DNA from: Streptomyces sp. TLI_053
GTDB lineage: Bacteria > Actinomycetota > Actinomycetes > Streptomycetales > Streptomycetaceae
DNA length: 64,000 bases
Assembly: GCF_900105395.1 (NCBI RefSeq)
Contig: NZ_LT629775.1
Location: 2,312,501-2,376,500, forward strand
Direction of reading: 5' to 3'
Part shown: in pieces, positions 41,101 through 53,024 of the stretch
How the letters are laid out: every line of letters begins with the position of its first letter
How positions within the stretch are numbered: the stretch's first letter is position 1
Program-made: the position numbers and the translations under genes
Notes under the pieces: generated by a model
What the model was told of the DNA's origin: nothing
Databases searched by the model: none
The model's input: the letters and a program-made list of their open reading frames with translations, nothing else

Positions 41101-41477
41101 CCGAGCAGACCGAACACCCGCTCGCCGCGGCGATCAAGCCGCTGCTGGACGCGGTCGGCGCGACGCCCGTCCCGCTGGACGAGGCGAAGGCCGAGGACGT
41201 CGTCCTGGAGTGGGAGGGCGAACGGGCGCTGGCCGTCCGGCTGCCGCACCTCAGCAGCGCGCTGGACCGCCTGCTGGGCGAGATGACCCGCCAGTTCGAC
41301 GGCCGCCCGCTGACCGAGCTGGACCGCTGGGAGAAGCAGCGCGTGGTCGCACTGCTGGAGGAGCGCGGCGCCTTCACCGTCCGGCACGGCGTCGAGACGG
41401 TCGCCACGGCGCTCGGCGTCAGCCGGTTCACCGTGTACAACTACCTCAACCGCCAGGACGGCGCGAAGCCGAACTGA
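41097..41477 (+). CDS. Small HTH regulator with a YheO/DauR-type C-terminal domain
   Basis: The 126-residue protein has a conserved N-terminal alpha/beta part (HPLAAAIKPLLDAVGATPVP, VVLEWEGERALAVRLPHLSS) and a C-terminal helix-turn-helix: RWEKQRVVALLEERGAFTVR, then VETVATALGVSRFTVYNYLNR. The latter matches the HTH_22 domain at the end of YheO/DauR regulators, but the PAS-like half of those proteins is absent. Its place directly before the OHCU decarboxylase/HIU hydrolase/urate oxidase genes makes it a candidate regulator of urate breakdown. Start is GTG, overlapping the previous stop. Confidence 0.75.
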   Translation: MTEQTEHPLAAAIKPLLDAVGATPVPLDEAKAEDVVLEWEGERALAVRLPHLSSALDRLLGEMTRQFDGRPLTELDRWEKQRVVALLEERGAFTVRHGVETVATALGVSRFTVYNYLNRQDGAKPN

Positions 41478-41604
41478 CCCCTCCCGCAGGGGCGCGCCCC
41501 GCCGGCCCGGCCAGTCTCGCCCGGGCCCCGGCGGGGCGCACTTGTCTCATCACACACGAAACACCCCGCGACCAGGGCCGTCGCGAAACGTAACCACCAA
41601 CCGT

Positions 41605-41644
41605 TCAACAAAGTGTTGACGGCCCGATCCCGCGGATCTAGCTT
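41605..41644 (+). promoter_or_regulatory. Promoter of the urate-degradation genes with a perfect operator palindrome
   Basis: TTGACG (41616-41621) and TAGCTT (41639-41644) are 17 bp apart, a canonical promoter. The -35 overlaps a perfect inverted repeat TCAACA-AAG-TGTTGA (41605-41619), so a bound repressor would block polymerase. This is the best copy of the motif in the window. Confidence 0.75.
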
Positions 41645-41678
41645 GTGCGGGTGGCACCACTCTCCAGGAGGTCCACCC

Positions 41679-42182
41679 GTGACCAACCACCCCCACGCCC
41701 TTGACGCCCTGGCGGCGACCGACACCGCCGAGCTCAAGGAGATCCTGCTGGACGTCTGCACCAGCCCCGGCTGGGCCGACGCCGTCGCGGCGGCCCGTCC
41801 GTGGAAGGACCGCCGGTCCCTGCTCGAGGCCAACGCCGCGGCGATGGCCGGGCTCTCCGTCTCCGACCTGCACGACGCCATGGCCGGCCACGCCCGGATC
41901 GGCGCGCCCAAGCCGGGCGACGCCACCTCCGAGCGCGAGCAGGCCGGCGTCCACGGGGCCGACGAGGCCCTGCTCGACGAACTGCGCCGGGCCAACGCCG
42001 CCTACGAGGCCAAGTTCGGCCATGTGTTCCTGATCTGCGCGACCGGCCGCACCGCGGCCACCATGCTCGACGCCCTGCGCGAGCGCCAGCCCAACGACCC
42101 CGCCACCGAGGCGGAGATCGTCCGGGGCGAACTGCGCAGGATCAACGACATCCGGATCAACCGGCTGCTCGACGACAACTGA
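41679..42182 (+). CDS. uraD: 2-oxo-4-hydroxy-4-carboxy-5-ureidoimidazoline (OHCU) decarboxylase
   Basis: The 167-residue all-helical enzyme makes (S)-allantoin from OHCU, the last step of urate opening. Family motifs are WADAVAAARPWKDRRSLLEA, GHARIGAPKPGD (catalytic His), SEREQAGV, ANAAYEAKFGHVFLICATGR and ELRRINDIRINRLL. The GTG at 41679 has AGGAGG at good spacing. It is the first of a plus-strand series: uraD, uraH, uox, a permease and 8-oxoguanine deaminase, with gaps of 97, 28, 214 and 55 bp. Confidence 0.95.
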   Translation: MTNHPHALDALAATDTAELKEILLDVCTSPGWADAVAAARPWKDRRSLLEANAAAMAGLSVSDLHDAMAGHARIGAPKPGDATSEREQAGVHGADEALLDELRRANAAYEAKFGHVFLICATGRTAATMLDALRERQPNDPATEAEIVRGELRRINDIRINRLLDDN

Positions 42183-42279
42183 CGGTCGTTCGGACTCCTC
42201 CGGCACCGCCTCAGGTATCACTGACGCAGCACCTCAGCGTCCCCGCACCACCTCTGCCATCAGTAAGGTCACCTCACCC

Positions 42280-42615
42280 ATGACTGGCATCTCCACCCAC
42301 GTGCTCGACACCAGCCTCGGCCGCCCGGCCGAGGGCGTCCCGGTCGAGCTCGCACTGCACACCGAGGGTGGCTGGCAGGTGCTCGGCACCTCCGCCACGG
42401 ACTCCGACGGCCGGGCCAAGGACCTGCCGGCCGTGGAGGCGGGCTCGGTCGTCCGGCTGCTCTTCGACACCGCCGCGTACTTCGGCCGGAAGTCCGAGGA
42501 ACCGCCGTTCTTCCCCGAGGTCACGATCGTCTTCACGGTCGCGCCCGCGCAGCACCACTACCACGTGCCGTTGCTGCTGAACCCGTTCGGATACTCGGTC
42601 TACCGCGGAAGCTAG
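42280..42615 (+). CDS. uraH: 5-hydroxyisourate hydrolase
   Basis: The 111-residue transthyretin-like enzyme hydrolyses 5-hydroxyisourate, the product of urate oxidase. It starts ISTHVLDTSLGRPAEGVPVE (catalytic His) and ends with the family-specific YHVPLLLNPFGYSVYRGS, the C-terminal Y-R-G-S that separates true hydrolases from transthyretin. FFPEVTIVF and HHYH complete the active site. AAGGT lies upstream of the ATG. It acts between Uox and UraD. Confidence 0.95.
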   Translation: MTGISTHVLDTSLGRPAEGVPVELALHTEGGWQVLGTSATDSDGRAKDLPAVEAGSVVRLLFDTAAYFGRKSEEPPFFPEVTIVFTVAPAQHHYHVPLLLNPFGYSVYRGS

Positions 42616-42643
42616 ACCGATCGATTGATTTGGGAGCCATGTC

Positions 42644-43564
42644 ATGGCCCACGTGCTCGGTCAGAACCAGTACGGCAAGGCGGAGAACCGGATCGTCCGC
42701 GTGTACCGCGACTCGACCCGCCACGAGATCAAGGACCTGAACGTCTCGGTCGCCCTCTCCGGCGAGTTCGACGACGTCCACCTCACCGGGTCGAACGCCA
42801 ACTGCCTGCCCACCGACACCACCAAGAACACCGTCTTCGCCTTCGCCAAGGAGTACGGGATCGACTCCGCCGAGGCCTTCGGCATCCAGCTGGCCCTGCA
42901 CTTCGTCGACGACACCGAGCGCGGCGTCGTGCACAAGGCCAGGATCCGGATCGAGGAGTACTCCTGGGACCGGATCCGCACGCCCGACAGCAGCGCCCGC
43001 TTCATCGGCTCCGAGGAGGTCGGGCACTCCTTCGTCCGCACCGGCCAGGAGGTCCGCACCAGCGAGATCGTCTACGACGGGGACTCCGTCCAGGTGATCT
43101 CCGGACTGAAGGACCTGGTCGTGCTGAACTCCACCAACTCGGAGTTCTGGGGCTACATCAAGGACAAGTACACCACCCTCCAGGAGGCGTACGACCGGAT
43201 CCTCGCCACCCAGGTCACCGCCCGCTGGAAGTACGGCTTCACCGGCCGTGACGACGAGGCCCAGCCCAACTGGAACCGCAGCTACACCCACATCAAGCGG
43301 CACCTGCTCGAGGCCTTCGCCGAGACCTACTCCTACTCGCTGCAGCAGACCCTGCACGGGATGGGCACCCGGGTCCTCAACAACCGGGCCGAGGTCGACG
43401 AGGTCCGGCTCGAACTCCCCAACAAGCACCACTTCCTGGTCGACCTGGAGCCGTTCGGGCTCAAGAACGAGAACGAGGTCTACTACGCCGCCGACCGGAT
43501 GTACGGCCTCATCGAGGGCACCGTGCACCGCGAGGGCGTCGTACCGGTGATCCCGGTCGCCTGA
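42644..43564 (+). CDS. uox: Urate oxidase (uricase)
   Basis: The 306-residue cofactor-free oxidase converts urate and O2 to 5-hydroxyisourate and H2O2. Motifs include GQNQYGKAENRIVRVYRDS, the active-site DTTKNTVFAFAKE (Thr, Lys), TFVR-like HSFVRTGQE, VISGLKDLVVLNSTNSEF and MHxxHHFL-type LPNKHHFLVDL. GGGAG lies before the ATG, 28 bp after uraH. The peroxide produced gives a reason for the nearby catalase. Confidence 0.96.
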   Translation: MAHVLGQNQYGKAENRIVRVYRDSTRHEIKDLNVSVALSGEFDDVHLTGSNANCLPTDTTKNTVFAFAKEYGIDSAEAFGIQLALHFVDDTERGVVHKARIRIEEYSWDRIRTPDSSARFIGSEEVGHSFVRTGQEVRTSEIVYDGDSVQVISGLKDLVVLNSTNSEFWGYIKDKYTTLQEAYDRILATQVTARWKYGFTGRDDEAQPNWNRSYTHIKRHLLEAFAETYSYSLQQTLHGMGTRVLNNRAEVDEVRLELPNKHHFLVDLEPFGLKNENEVYYAADRMYGLIEGTVHREGVVPVIPVA

Positions 43565-43778
43565 GCCCGGCCGCCGGACTCCCGCCGGCACCCGGCAGCA
43601 CCTTCCGCACCACCTGCTTCTCCACCCCCACCCATCGGAGACCGTGCCCACCCTCACGGCGGCCGGCCCGGGGAGCTGGAGAACCCGCCCGAGGGACTTC
43701 TGCACCGCCGTCCCCGCCCTCGGGAACACCTCCAGCGTCACGGGCGCGCCGAGAGCCGAGGCACAAGAGGGGCTCGAC

Positions 43779-45248
43779 ATGGCACCCAGCAACACCGGCA
43801 GCACCGACGGCGGTACCACCCCTGCGAGAACACCCGGCCCGGACGGCGCACCGGCACGCCCCGCCGGCACGCCGTCCGGACCGGAGGTCCACCCCGTGGA
43901 CCAGCTCCTGCCCCCGGTGAGGCTCCTCACCAGCGGGCTCCAGCACGTCGCCGCGATGTACGCGGGAGTCGTCGCTCCCCCGCTCATCGTCGGCGCCGGC
44001 GTGGGCCTGAGCCCCGCCGAACTCGCCCTCCTGATATCGGCCAGCCTGTTCACCGCCGGACTGGCCACCCTGCTCCAGACCATCGGCGTCTGGCGGATCG
44101 GTGCCCGGCTGCCGTTCGTCAACGGCGTCTCGTTCGCCGGCGTCGCCCCCATGATCGCCATCGCGAAGGAGCACGGGCCGAAGGACGCCCTCCCGGTGAT
44201 CTTCGGCGCGGTGATCGTCGCGGGGATCCTGTGCTTCCTCGCGGCACCGTACTTCTGCAAGCTGATCAGGTTCTTCCCCCCGGTCGTCCAGGGCACCGTG
44301 ATCACCCTCATCGGGGTGTCCCTGCTCCCGGTGGCCGTCAACTGGGCCCGCGGCGGTTCGCCGGACGCCCCCGGTTACGGCTCCACCAAGGCCATCGGGC
44401 TGGCCGCGCTCACCCTCGGCGCGGTGGTCCTCGGCAACCGGCTGCTGCGCGGCTTCTGGCAGCAGCTCTCCCTGCTCGTCGGCCTGGCGGTCGGCACCCT
44501 GCTCGCCTTCCCGCTCGGGCTGGCCGACTTCGGCGCCGTCCACGAGGCCCGGATCTTCGCCCTGCCCTCGCCCTTCCACTTCGGCGCGCCGGTCTTCGAC
44601 GCCGCCGCGATCGCCTCGCTCTGCATCGTCATGGTGGTCTCCATGACCGAGTCCACCGCCGACATGCTCGCCCTGGGACGGATCGTCGACCGCGAGGCCG
44701 ACGAGAAGACCCTCGCCGCCGGACTGCGGGCCGACGGGCTCGCCACCGCCGTCAGCCCGGTCTTCAACGGCTTCGCCGCCAGCGCCTTCGCCCAGAACAT
44801 CGGGCTGGTGGCGCTGACCGGGATCCGCAGCCGCTTCGTGGTCGCCACCGGCGGCGGACTGCTCGTCCTGCTCGGGCTCTTCCCGGTGCTCGGCGCCCTG
44901 GTCTCGCTCGTCCCGCAGCCCGTCCTGGGCGGCGCCGGGATCGTGCTCTTCGGCACGGTCGCCGCCAGCGGCATCCGCACCCTCGCGGAGGCCGGCCTGG
45001 ACTCGGGCGCCAACACCGTCCTGGTGTCGGTCTCGCTCGGGGTCGGCATCGTCCCGATCGCCGCACCGACCTTCTACGACGCCTTCCCGGAGGCCGCCCG
45101 CACCCTGCTCCACTCCGGCATCTCGGCCGGCTGCGTCGCGGCCGTCCTGCTCAACCTGCTGTTCCACCACCTCGGCGCCACCCGCCGCGCCGCCACCGAG
45201 GGGTCGCCCGACCCGTCGGTGCCGACGGCGACGCCGTCACCCTCCTGA
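43779..45248 (+). CDS. NCS2-family urate/xanthine permease (nucleobase-ascorbate type)
   Basis: The 489-residue transporter belongs to the nucleobase-ascorbate subfamily, unlike the AzgA type at 17723. The QHVAAMYAGVVAPPLIVGAG start of helix 1, VNGVSFAGVAPM, the substrate-site EST in SMTESTADMLALGRI and the signature QNIGLVALTGIRSR are present. The last is the NAT motif (QN.G....T). Position between uox and 8-oxoguanine deaminase points to urate (PucJ/PucK-like). I chose the ATG at 43779 with GAGGGG before it; a longer frame from 43644 is less likely. Confidence 0.9.
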   Translation: MAPSNTGSTDGGTTPARTPGPDGAPARPAGTPSGPEVHPVDQLLPPVRLLTSGLQHVAAMYAGVVAPPLIVGAGVGLSPAELALLISASLFTAGLATLLQTIGVWRIGARLPFVNGVSFAGVAPMIAIAKEHGPKDALPVIFGAVIVAGILCFLAAPYFCKLIRFFPPVVQGTVITLIGVSLLPVAVNWARGGSPDAPGYGSTKAIGLAALTLGAVVLGNRLLRGFWQQLSLLVGLAVGTLLAFPLGLADFGAVHEARIFALPSPFHFGAPVFDAAAIASLCIVMVVSMTESTADMLALGRIVDREADEKTLAAGLRADGLATAVSPVFNGFAASAFAQNIGLVALTGIRSRFVVATGGGLLVLLGLFPVLGALVSLVPQPVLGGAGIVLFGTVAASGIRTLAEAGLDSGANTVLVSVSLGVGIVPIAAPTFYDAFPEAARTLLHSGISAGCVAAVLLNLLFHHLGATRRAATEGSPDPSVPTATPSPS

Positions 45249-45303
45249 CCCACCGGGCGGGCATGCGCCCCGTGCCCGCCCGGCCCTCCCCCTTGGAGTC
45301 ACC

Positions 45304-46689
<1,386 letters not shown>

Positions 46690-46814
46690 CGGTCCGTCAC
46701 TTCGAACGCCGCACACCGCTCCCCCGAACTCCGGGCCGCCCCAGGGACGGTGCGTCACCCGGACTCCGCCGGCCGGCCCCGGACCCTCCCGGTCCGACCC
46801 GCCCGGCCGGCGGA

Positions 46815-46853
46815 CCGCGGCCCCGGACCCACGGCGAGGGTCCGGGGCCGCGG
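46815..46853. terminator. Bidirectional terminator between deaminase and MFS genes
   Basis: Perfect 16-base arms (46815-46830 and 46838-46853) around a 7-base loop, between convergent stops at 46689 and 46948. Confidence 0.8.
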
Positions 46854-46947
46854 CGTGCCGCCGCACCGGAGCCGGCTCCCACCCCCGTGGGGCGCCCGCA
46901 ACGGTGCGCGACGGACCCGCCCGGCACCCGAGGGTCCGGGCCCGGGC

Positions 46948-48231
46948 TCAGCCGACGCGGACGGCCGGACCGGGTGCGCCGCCCGGAACCGCACCCCGCA
47001 CGGCCGCCGTCAGCGCCGGTCCGGCGAGCGCGAACACCCCCGCCAGCACCATCCAGCCCACCGCCCCGTGGTCCACCGCCGTCAGCGTGACCACCAACGG
47101 CCCGATCACGTGCGCGGCCGCCTGCCCGCTCATGAACACCCCCTGGTACTCGCCGTGCGCCCGCGGGTCCGCCAGGTCCAGACTGAGCGTCCAGCCGCCC
47201 GCCGAGGTCAGCAGTTCGCCCAGGCTGTGCACCAGCGCCCCCACCAGCAGCGCCCCGGCCGCCGCCCAGGCCGGGCCGTACTGGGCCGCCGCGTAGACCA
47301 GGCACCCGCCCGCCAGCAGCAGCGCCCCGCGCGCACAGACCCGCGCCGCCGACGCCGCATCGGTCGCACCCCGGCTCGCCCGCACCTGGAAGGCCACCAC
47401 CAGCAGGCAGTTGACCACGTTGACCGCCGCCACCGTCGCCGCCGGAGCCGCGGTGCCGAGCACGATCCACAGCGGCAGCCCCACGGTCAGCACGGCGAGC
47501 TGCAGCTCCAGCACCGCGTGCAGCGCCGTGACCAGCAGGTACCGGCGGTCGCGCAGCGCCGTCCGGGGCCCGCCCGGGTCGCCGGCGGCCCCGGCGGCGC
47601 CGGCCCCGGGGCCCGGGGCCGGCACCGGCAGGCCCGCCAGCAGCACCGTCGCACCCAGGAAGCTCACCGCGTCCAGCACCAGCACCGTCACGTACCCGGC
47701 ACAGCTGTCGGCCTGCAGCGCGAGCGCCGCACCGCCGGAGCCGACCACCAGGCCCGCGTTCATCACCGACCGCAGCAGCGCCCGCGCCCGCACCTGTCCC
47801 TCGGCCGGCAACGCCCGGGCGATCAGCGCGCTTCGCACCGCCGCCGCCCCGCGCGACAGCGCCGTCGCGGCGCAGGCCAGCACCACGAACGCGGCGAAGG
47901 AGTGCACGAAGGCGTAGCCGAGCACGGCCGCCGCCTCCAGCGGACCGACCACCAGCAGCAGCCGCTTGCTCCCGACCCGGTCCGCGAGCCGGCCCATCGG
48001 CACCCCCGCGAACACCCCGCACACGCCGGCGACGGTGAGGCCGAGCGCCACCGAGGTGGGAGTCAGGCCGATGGAGCGGGTGAAGAACAGCACGCTCACC
48101 GTGACGAACAGCCCGTCCCCGACGGAGTTCACCAGCCCCATCAGGACGAGTCGGCGCAGCAGCGGGTCGGCGGGCAGGAGGCATCGGCCGGAGGCGCGCG
48201 GGCGCGCCCCCGTGCCGGGGGAGGAGGTCAT
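46948..48231 (-). CDS. Major facilitator superfamily exporter
   Basis: The 427-residue protein has about twelve membrane helices. The loop 2-3 motif is GVPMGRLADRVGSKRLLLV, the MFS signature (G-x3-D-R-x-G). MGLVNSVGDGLFVTVSVLFF and SRGAAAVRSALIARALPAEG follow the pattern of actinobacterial drug efflux pumps. It lies divergent from an ArsR-like regulator with an operator-like dyad between them, so that regulator probably controls it. The ATG at 48231 lacks a clear ribosome-binding site; a longer frame to 48327 would overlap the regulator gene. Confidence 0.85.
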   Translation of the reverse strand: MTSSPGTGARPRASGRCLLPADPLLRRLVLMGLVNSVGDGLFVTVSVLFFTRSIGLTPTSVALGLTVAGVCGVFAGVPMGRLADRVGSKRLLLVVGPLEAAAVLGYAFVHSFAAFVVLACAATALSRGAAAVRSALIARALPAEGQVRARALLRSVMNAGLVVGSGGAALALQADSCAGYVTVLVLDAVSFLGATVLLAGLPVPAPGPGAGAAGAAGDPGGPRTALRDRRYLLVTALHAVLELQLAVLTVGLPLWIVLGTAAPAATVAAVNVVNCLLVVAFQVRASRGATDAASAARVCARGALLLAGGCLVYAAAQYGPAWAAAGALLVGALVHSLGELLTSAGGWTLSLDLADPRAHGEYQGVFMSGQAAAHVIGPLVVTLTAVDHGAVGWMVLAGVFALAGPALTAAVRGAVPGGAPGPAVRVG

Positions 48232-48270
48232 GGACCAAGGACAGCGGGGTTCCCGGACGGGCGGAATTCT

Positions 48271-48287
48271 TTTACCGTTGCGGTCAA
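48271..48287. promoter_or_regulatory. Operator-like dyad at the start of the ArsR-like gene
   Basis: TTTACCG (48271-48277) and CGGTCAA (48281-48287) form an inverted repeat with one mismatch around TTG. It abuts the ATG at 48287, and a -10-like TACCGT (48273-48278) lies within it, implying a leaderless transcript and direct repression of itself and the divergent exporter. Confidence 0.5.
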
Positions 48288-49303
48288 TGTTCGAGTTCCG
48301 TCTCGGGGTCGACGACCTCGCCGCCACCTGGTTCGCCTACTCCCCCTTGCAGGAGACGGTGCTGGGCCTGCGCGCCCGCCGCTGGCCGTGGTACTACCCG
48401 GAGCAGCAGCCGTGGATCGCCGGCCGGCAGGACCGCTGGGAGACGCTGGACACCGCGCTGCTGGACGCGCTGATCACGCCGAACGCCTTCGTGCCGGACT
48501 TCCTGACGCCCCGTCCCGCGGTGCCCCGGCCGGACTTCCACGACGAACTCGCGGAGCTGGCCGGGACACCGCCGGAGGAGGTCAGGACGGACGTGCTGGC
48601 CGCCTGGTCCGGTGACGGGAGTCCGCTGCCGCCGGTGCTGACCGCGCTGATCGACCGCCCGGCGGTGCTGCGGGACCGGGTGGCGGAGGCGCTGGCGGCG
48701 TACTGGACGCGCTGTCTGGCCCCCGCGTGGTGGCCGCGGGCGCGGGAGGTCCTGGAGGCGGACCTCGCCCACCGGGGCCGGATGCTCTCGGAACGCGGTG
48801 CGGAGGGGCTGTTCGCGGACCTCGACGCCCGGATCTCCTGGCGGGCCGGGGTGCTGCGGCTGAACGACTCCAATCCGGCGGTCCAGGCGCTGGGCACCTC
48901 GGTGGACGTGGCCGGGCGGGGCCTGGTGCTGATCCCGACGCTGGCCGGGATCGGTGCGCAGACCGACATCACCCAGGACGGACCGCCCCTGATCGCCTAC
49001 CCCGCGCGCGGCCGGGCGACCATGGCGGAGGGCCTGACCGGAAGGACCGGGCCGGCCGGGGCGGCCGCGCCGGCCGCGCTGGTCGGTCTGGTCGGGGCGG
49101 CCCGGGCACGGCTGCTGGTCCTCCTGGCGTCGCCCGCCAGCACCACCGATCTCGCCCACCGGCTGGGGGTGACGCCCGGCGCGGTCAGCCGCCATCTGGG
49201 GGCGCTGACCGCGGCCGGTCTGCTGGACCGCACCCGGCACGGCCGCCGGGTGCTCTACCGGCGCAGCGCCCTCGGTGACGCGCTGACCTGCCGCGGCGGC
49301 TGA
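48287..49303 (+). CDS. ArsR-like winged-helix regulator with a large N-terminal domain (DUF5937 type)
   Basis: The 338-residue protein begins MFEFRLGVDDLAATWFAYSP, the start of the DUF5937 domain found in actinobacterial ArsR-like regulators. The C-terminal winged helix reads ARARLLVLLASPASTTDLAH, then RLGVTPGAVSRHLGALTAAG and RRVLYRRSALG. No Shine-Dalgarno precedes the ATG, in line with leaderless expression from the overlapping promoter. It is divergent from an MFS exporter, the likely target. The effector is unknown. Confidence 0.88.
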   Translation: MFEFRLGVDDLAATWFAYSPLQETVLGLRARRWPWYYPEQQPWIAGRQDRWETLDTALLDALITPNAFVPDFLTPRPAVPRPDFHDELAELAGTPPEEVRTDVLAAWSGDGSPLPPVLTALIDRPAVLRDRVAEALAAYWTRCLAPAWWPRAREVLEADLAHRGRMLSERGAEGLFADLDARISWRAGVLRLNDSNPAVQALGTSVDVAGRGLVLIPTLAGIGAQTDITQDGPPLIAYPARGRATMAEGLTGRTGPAGAAAPAALVGLVGAARARLLVLLASPASTTDLAHRLGVTPGAVSRHLGALTAAGLLDRTRHGRRVLYRRSALGDALTCRGG

Positions 49304-49530
49304 CGGGCGGCACGGCGCCGGACCGCCGGAGCGAGTGCCGCCGCACCGAGCAGCGCCGTACCGGGTCCGCCGGTCCCGGTGTCACCGGACGGAACGGCGC
49401 ACCCGGCGGACCGAGTGCGCCGCACCGGAGGGGACCGCCGGCGTGCCCGGCCGGTAGCGTGGGCCTCGGCCGGGCAGGGGCGTTGGCGTCCGGCTGCTCG
49501 GCCCGGGCAGGGGCGGTGCGGTCAGGACCC

Positions 49531-51180
<1,650 letters not shown>

Positions 51181-51210
51181 GAGCAGGACACTCCTAAGTG
51201 GAGGGCTTGA

Positions 51211-51263
51211 TTCTGTAAGGTGGAGACTAGTTTCCGCGATACAGAATTTCAACGGTTTGTTGA
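51211..51263 (-). promoter_or_regulatory. aceB promoter with a 36-bp dyad and a TCAAC palindrome
   Basis: On the minus strand TTGAAA (51252-51247) and TAGTCT (51229-51224) are 17 bp apart. Boxes TTCTGTAAGGTGGAG (51211-51225) and TTCCGCGATACAGAA (51232-51246) are inverted copies of one motif, 21 bp apart; together they make a dyad centred on CTAG and cover the -10 and the spacer. TCAACG-GTT-TGTTGA (51249-51263) covers the -35. Confidence 0.7.
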
Positions 51264-51311
51264 GATGATCGCTGGGACTGTACTCCTCCTCCGACCGCGA
51301 AGGGAACGCCG

Positions 51312-52187
51312 GTGGCCCCTACCTCCGAGAGCAGTGAGAGCACCGAAGACACCGAAGGCGGCGGGAGCACCGCGAGCGGCGGGGGCGGCGGGGGCGGCGC
51401 CCCGAAAGCGGCCGCCCCGACGGGACAGGAGCGCACCGGCGGCGGAGTGCAGTCCGTCGAACGGGCCTTCCAGCTGCTGGAGGCGCTCGCCGACTCCGGT
51501 GGCGTGGCGACGCTCAGCGAGCTCTCCACCTCCTCCGGGCTGCCGATGCCGACCATCCATCGCCTGGTTCGTACCCTCGTGCAGCAGGGCTATGTCCGCC
51601 AGGACACCGCGCGCCGCTACACCCTCGGCCCGCGGCTGATCCGGCTCGGCGAGACCGCCGGACGGCTGCTCGGCAGCTGGGCCCGCCCCTACCTGGCCGA
51701 ACTCATGGAGGCCACCGGCGAGACCGCCAACCTGGCGGTCCTGGAGGGCGGCGAGGTGGTCTACGTCGGGCAGGTGCAGTCGCGGCGCTCGATGCGGATG
51801 TTCACCGAGGTCGGCCGCCGGGTGCAGCCGCACTGCACCGGCGTCGGCAAGGCGCTGCTGGCGCAGCTGCCCGACGAGGAGGCGCGCGCCGTCCTCGGCC
51901 CCAACCCGCTGCCCGCGCACACCCCGCACACCGTCACCGACCCGCAGGAGCTGATGGCGCAGCTCGCCGAGGCGCGCGAGCGCGGCTACGTGGTCGACGA
52001 CCAGGAGCAGGAGATCGGCGTGCGCTGCATCGCCCTGGCCGTCCCCGGCGCGCCGACGCCGACGGCGCTGTCCGTCTCCGGCCCGGAGGCCCGGATCAGG
52101 GCGCTGGAGGAGCAGGCCGGCGCGGCGTCGCTGGTGCCGGTGATGCACGGGATCGCGGCCCGGCTGGGCCAGGTGCTGGCTCCCTGA
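51312..52187 (+). CDS. allR: IclR-family regulator, AllR-like (allantoin/glyoxylate genes)
   Basis: The 291-residue protein has a 45-residue Ser/Gly-rich N-terminus, a winged helix ([40 protein letters not shown]) and an IclR effector domain ([49 protein letters not shown]). In Streptomyces coelicolor an IclR repressor, AllR, controls allantoinase, malate synthase and glyoxylate genes from the same neighbourhood; divergent position to aceB supports the same role here. The start is GTG; no in-frame ATG lies close by. Low-complexity residues after the start make its exact position uncertain. Confidence 0.85.
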   Translation: MAPTSESSESTEDTEGGGSTASGGGGGGGAPKAAAPTGQERTGGGVQSVERAFQLLEALADSGGVATLSELSTSSGLPMPTIHRLVRTLVQQGYVRQDTARRYTLGPRLIRLGETAGRLLGSWARPYLAELMEATGETANLAVLEGGEVVYVGQVQSRRSMRMFTEVGRRVQPHCTGVGKALLAQLPDEEARAVLGPNPLPAHTPHTVTDPQELMAQLAEARERGYVVDDQEQEIGVRCIALAVPGAPTPTALSVSGPEARIRALEEQAGAASLVPVMHGIAARLGQVLAP

Positions 52188-52376
52188 CAAGCCCGGCGCC
52201 GGGTCCCCGACGGTCCGTCGGCATGGCGACACGCCCGGAGGTTCACCCGTTCGAGGGCCCCTTCGAGCCGTCCGGGAGCGGGTCGTCCGGCCTCGGCGGA
52301 CCGGTCGGCGACGCTGGTCCGGACGCGGCCCGCGACGGCGCGGGCCCGCCGGACACGAAGGGCAGGGTGAGCGGCG

Positions 52377-52997
52377 ATGACCCGCAGCGGTTCCGTTCGA
52401 AGGCTTCTCGGCAGGTCGTTGGCGACGGGGTGCACGGTGGCGGTGCTGGCCGCCGGACAGGCCGGCGCGGTCTGTCCGCCGGACGACAAGGCGCCCGCGC
52501 CCGGGACGAGCGCCCCGGCGCCGGGGGCCGGTGACCCCGGCGCCGCGGAGCCGGGCGCCAACGCCGACCCGGCCGCGGCCAAGCGCTCGGACTCCGACCT
52601 CTACGTCGTCCGGATCGACCCGGACCCGGCCGCGCCCGGCGGCACCACCACCCTGCACGCCTTCGTCGGCAACCTCGGCCCGGACCGGACCGCCTCGCCG
52701 TTCACCGTGGTGGTCACCCTGCCCGAGGGGGTCACGGCCGAGGGGCCGTTCTTCCCGGAGAACTGCTACGAGTTCCAGAACGGCCACCGGGTGCGCTGCA
52801 CCTTCCCGGCCGGACTGCCGAAGTTCCGCAGCGCGACGGCGCTGATCCCGCTCCGGCTCTCCGCCGACGTCCCGCTCGGCGAGCTGGCGGGCGGCTACGT
52901 CGCGGTGCGCGGCGACGACGACCGGAACGAGGCGAACAACCGGCAGCCGTTCACGATCGACGTCGTCGAGACCACCGCTCCGAGGCCGATCGCCTGA
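52377..52997 (+). CDS. Secreted protein with one Ig-like (DUF11/CARDB-type) domain
   Basis: The 206-residue protein has a signal peptide (RRLLGRSLATGCTVAVLAAG, cleaved near AGAVCPP), a Pro/Ala/Gly-rich spacer, and a beta-sandwich: LYVVRIDPDPAAPGGTTTLH, VVVTLPEGVTAEGPFFPENC, YVAVRGDDDRNEANNRQPF. Two cysteines (NCYEF and RCTFP) are well placed for a disulfide. Such domains act as spacers or binding modules on actinomycete surfaces. No anchor is visible, so it is probably released. GGTGAG-type sequence precedes the ATG. Confidence 0.75.
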   Translation: MTRSGSVRRLLGRSLATGCTVAVLAAGQAGAVCPPDDKAPAPGTSAPAPGAGDPGAAEPGANADPAAAKRSDSDLYVVRIDPDPAAPGGTTTLHAFVGNLGPDRTASPFTVVVTLPEGVTAEGPFFPENCYEFQNGHRVRCTFPAGLPKFRSATALIPLRLSADVPLGELAGGYVAVRGDDDRNEANNRQPFTIDVVETTAPRPIA

Positions 52998-53024
52998 CCG
53001 TCGGCCCCGGAGCGGTGGGCGTTG

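Noticed and set aside
51260..51286. Plus-strand promoter for the AllR-like gene using TTGAGA and TACTCC
   Set aside because: Spacing is only 15 bp and the -10 is poor; the actual promoter is left unassigned.
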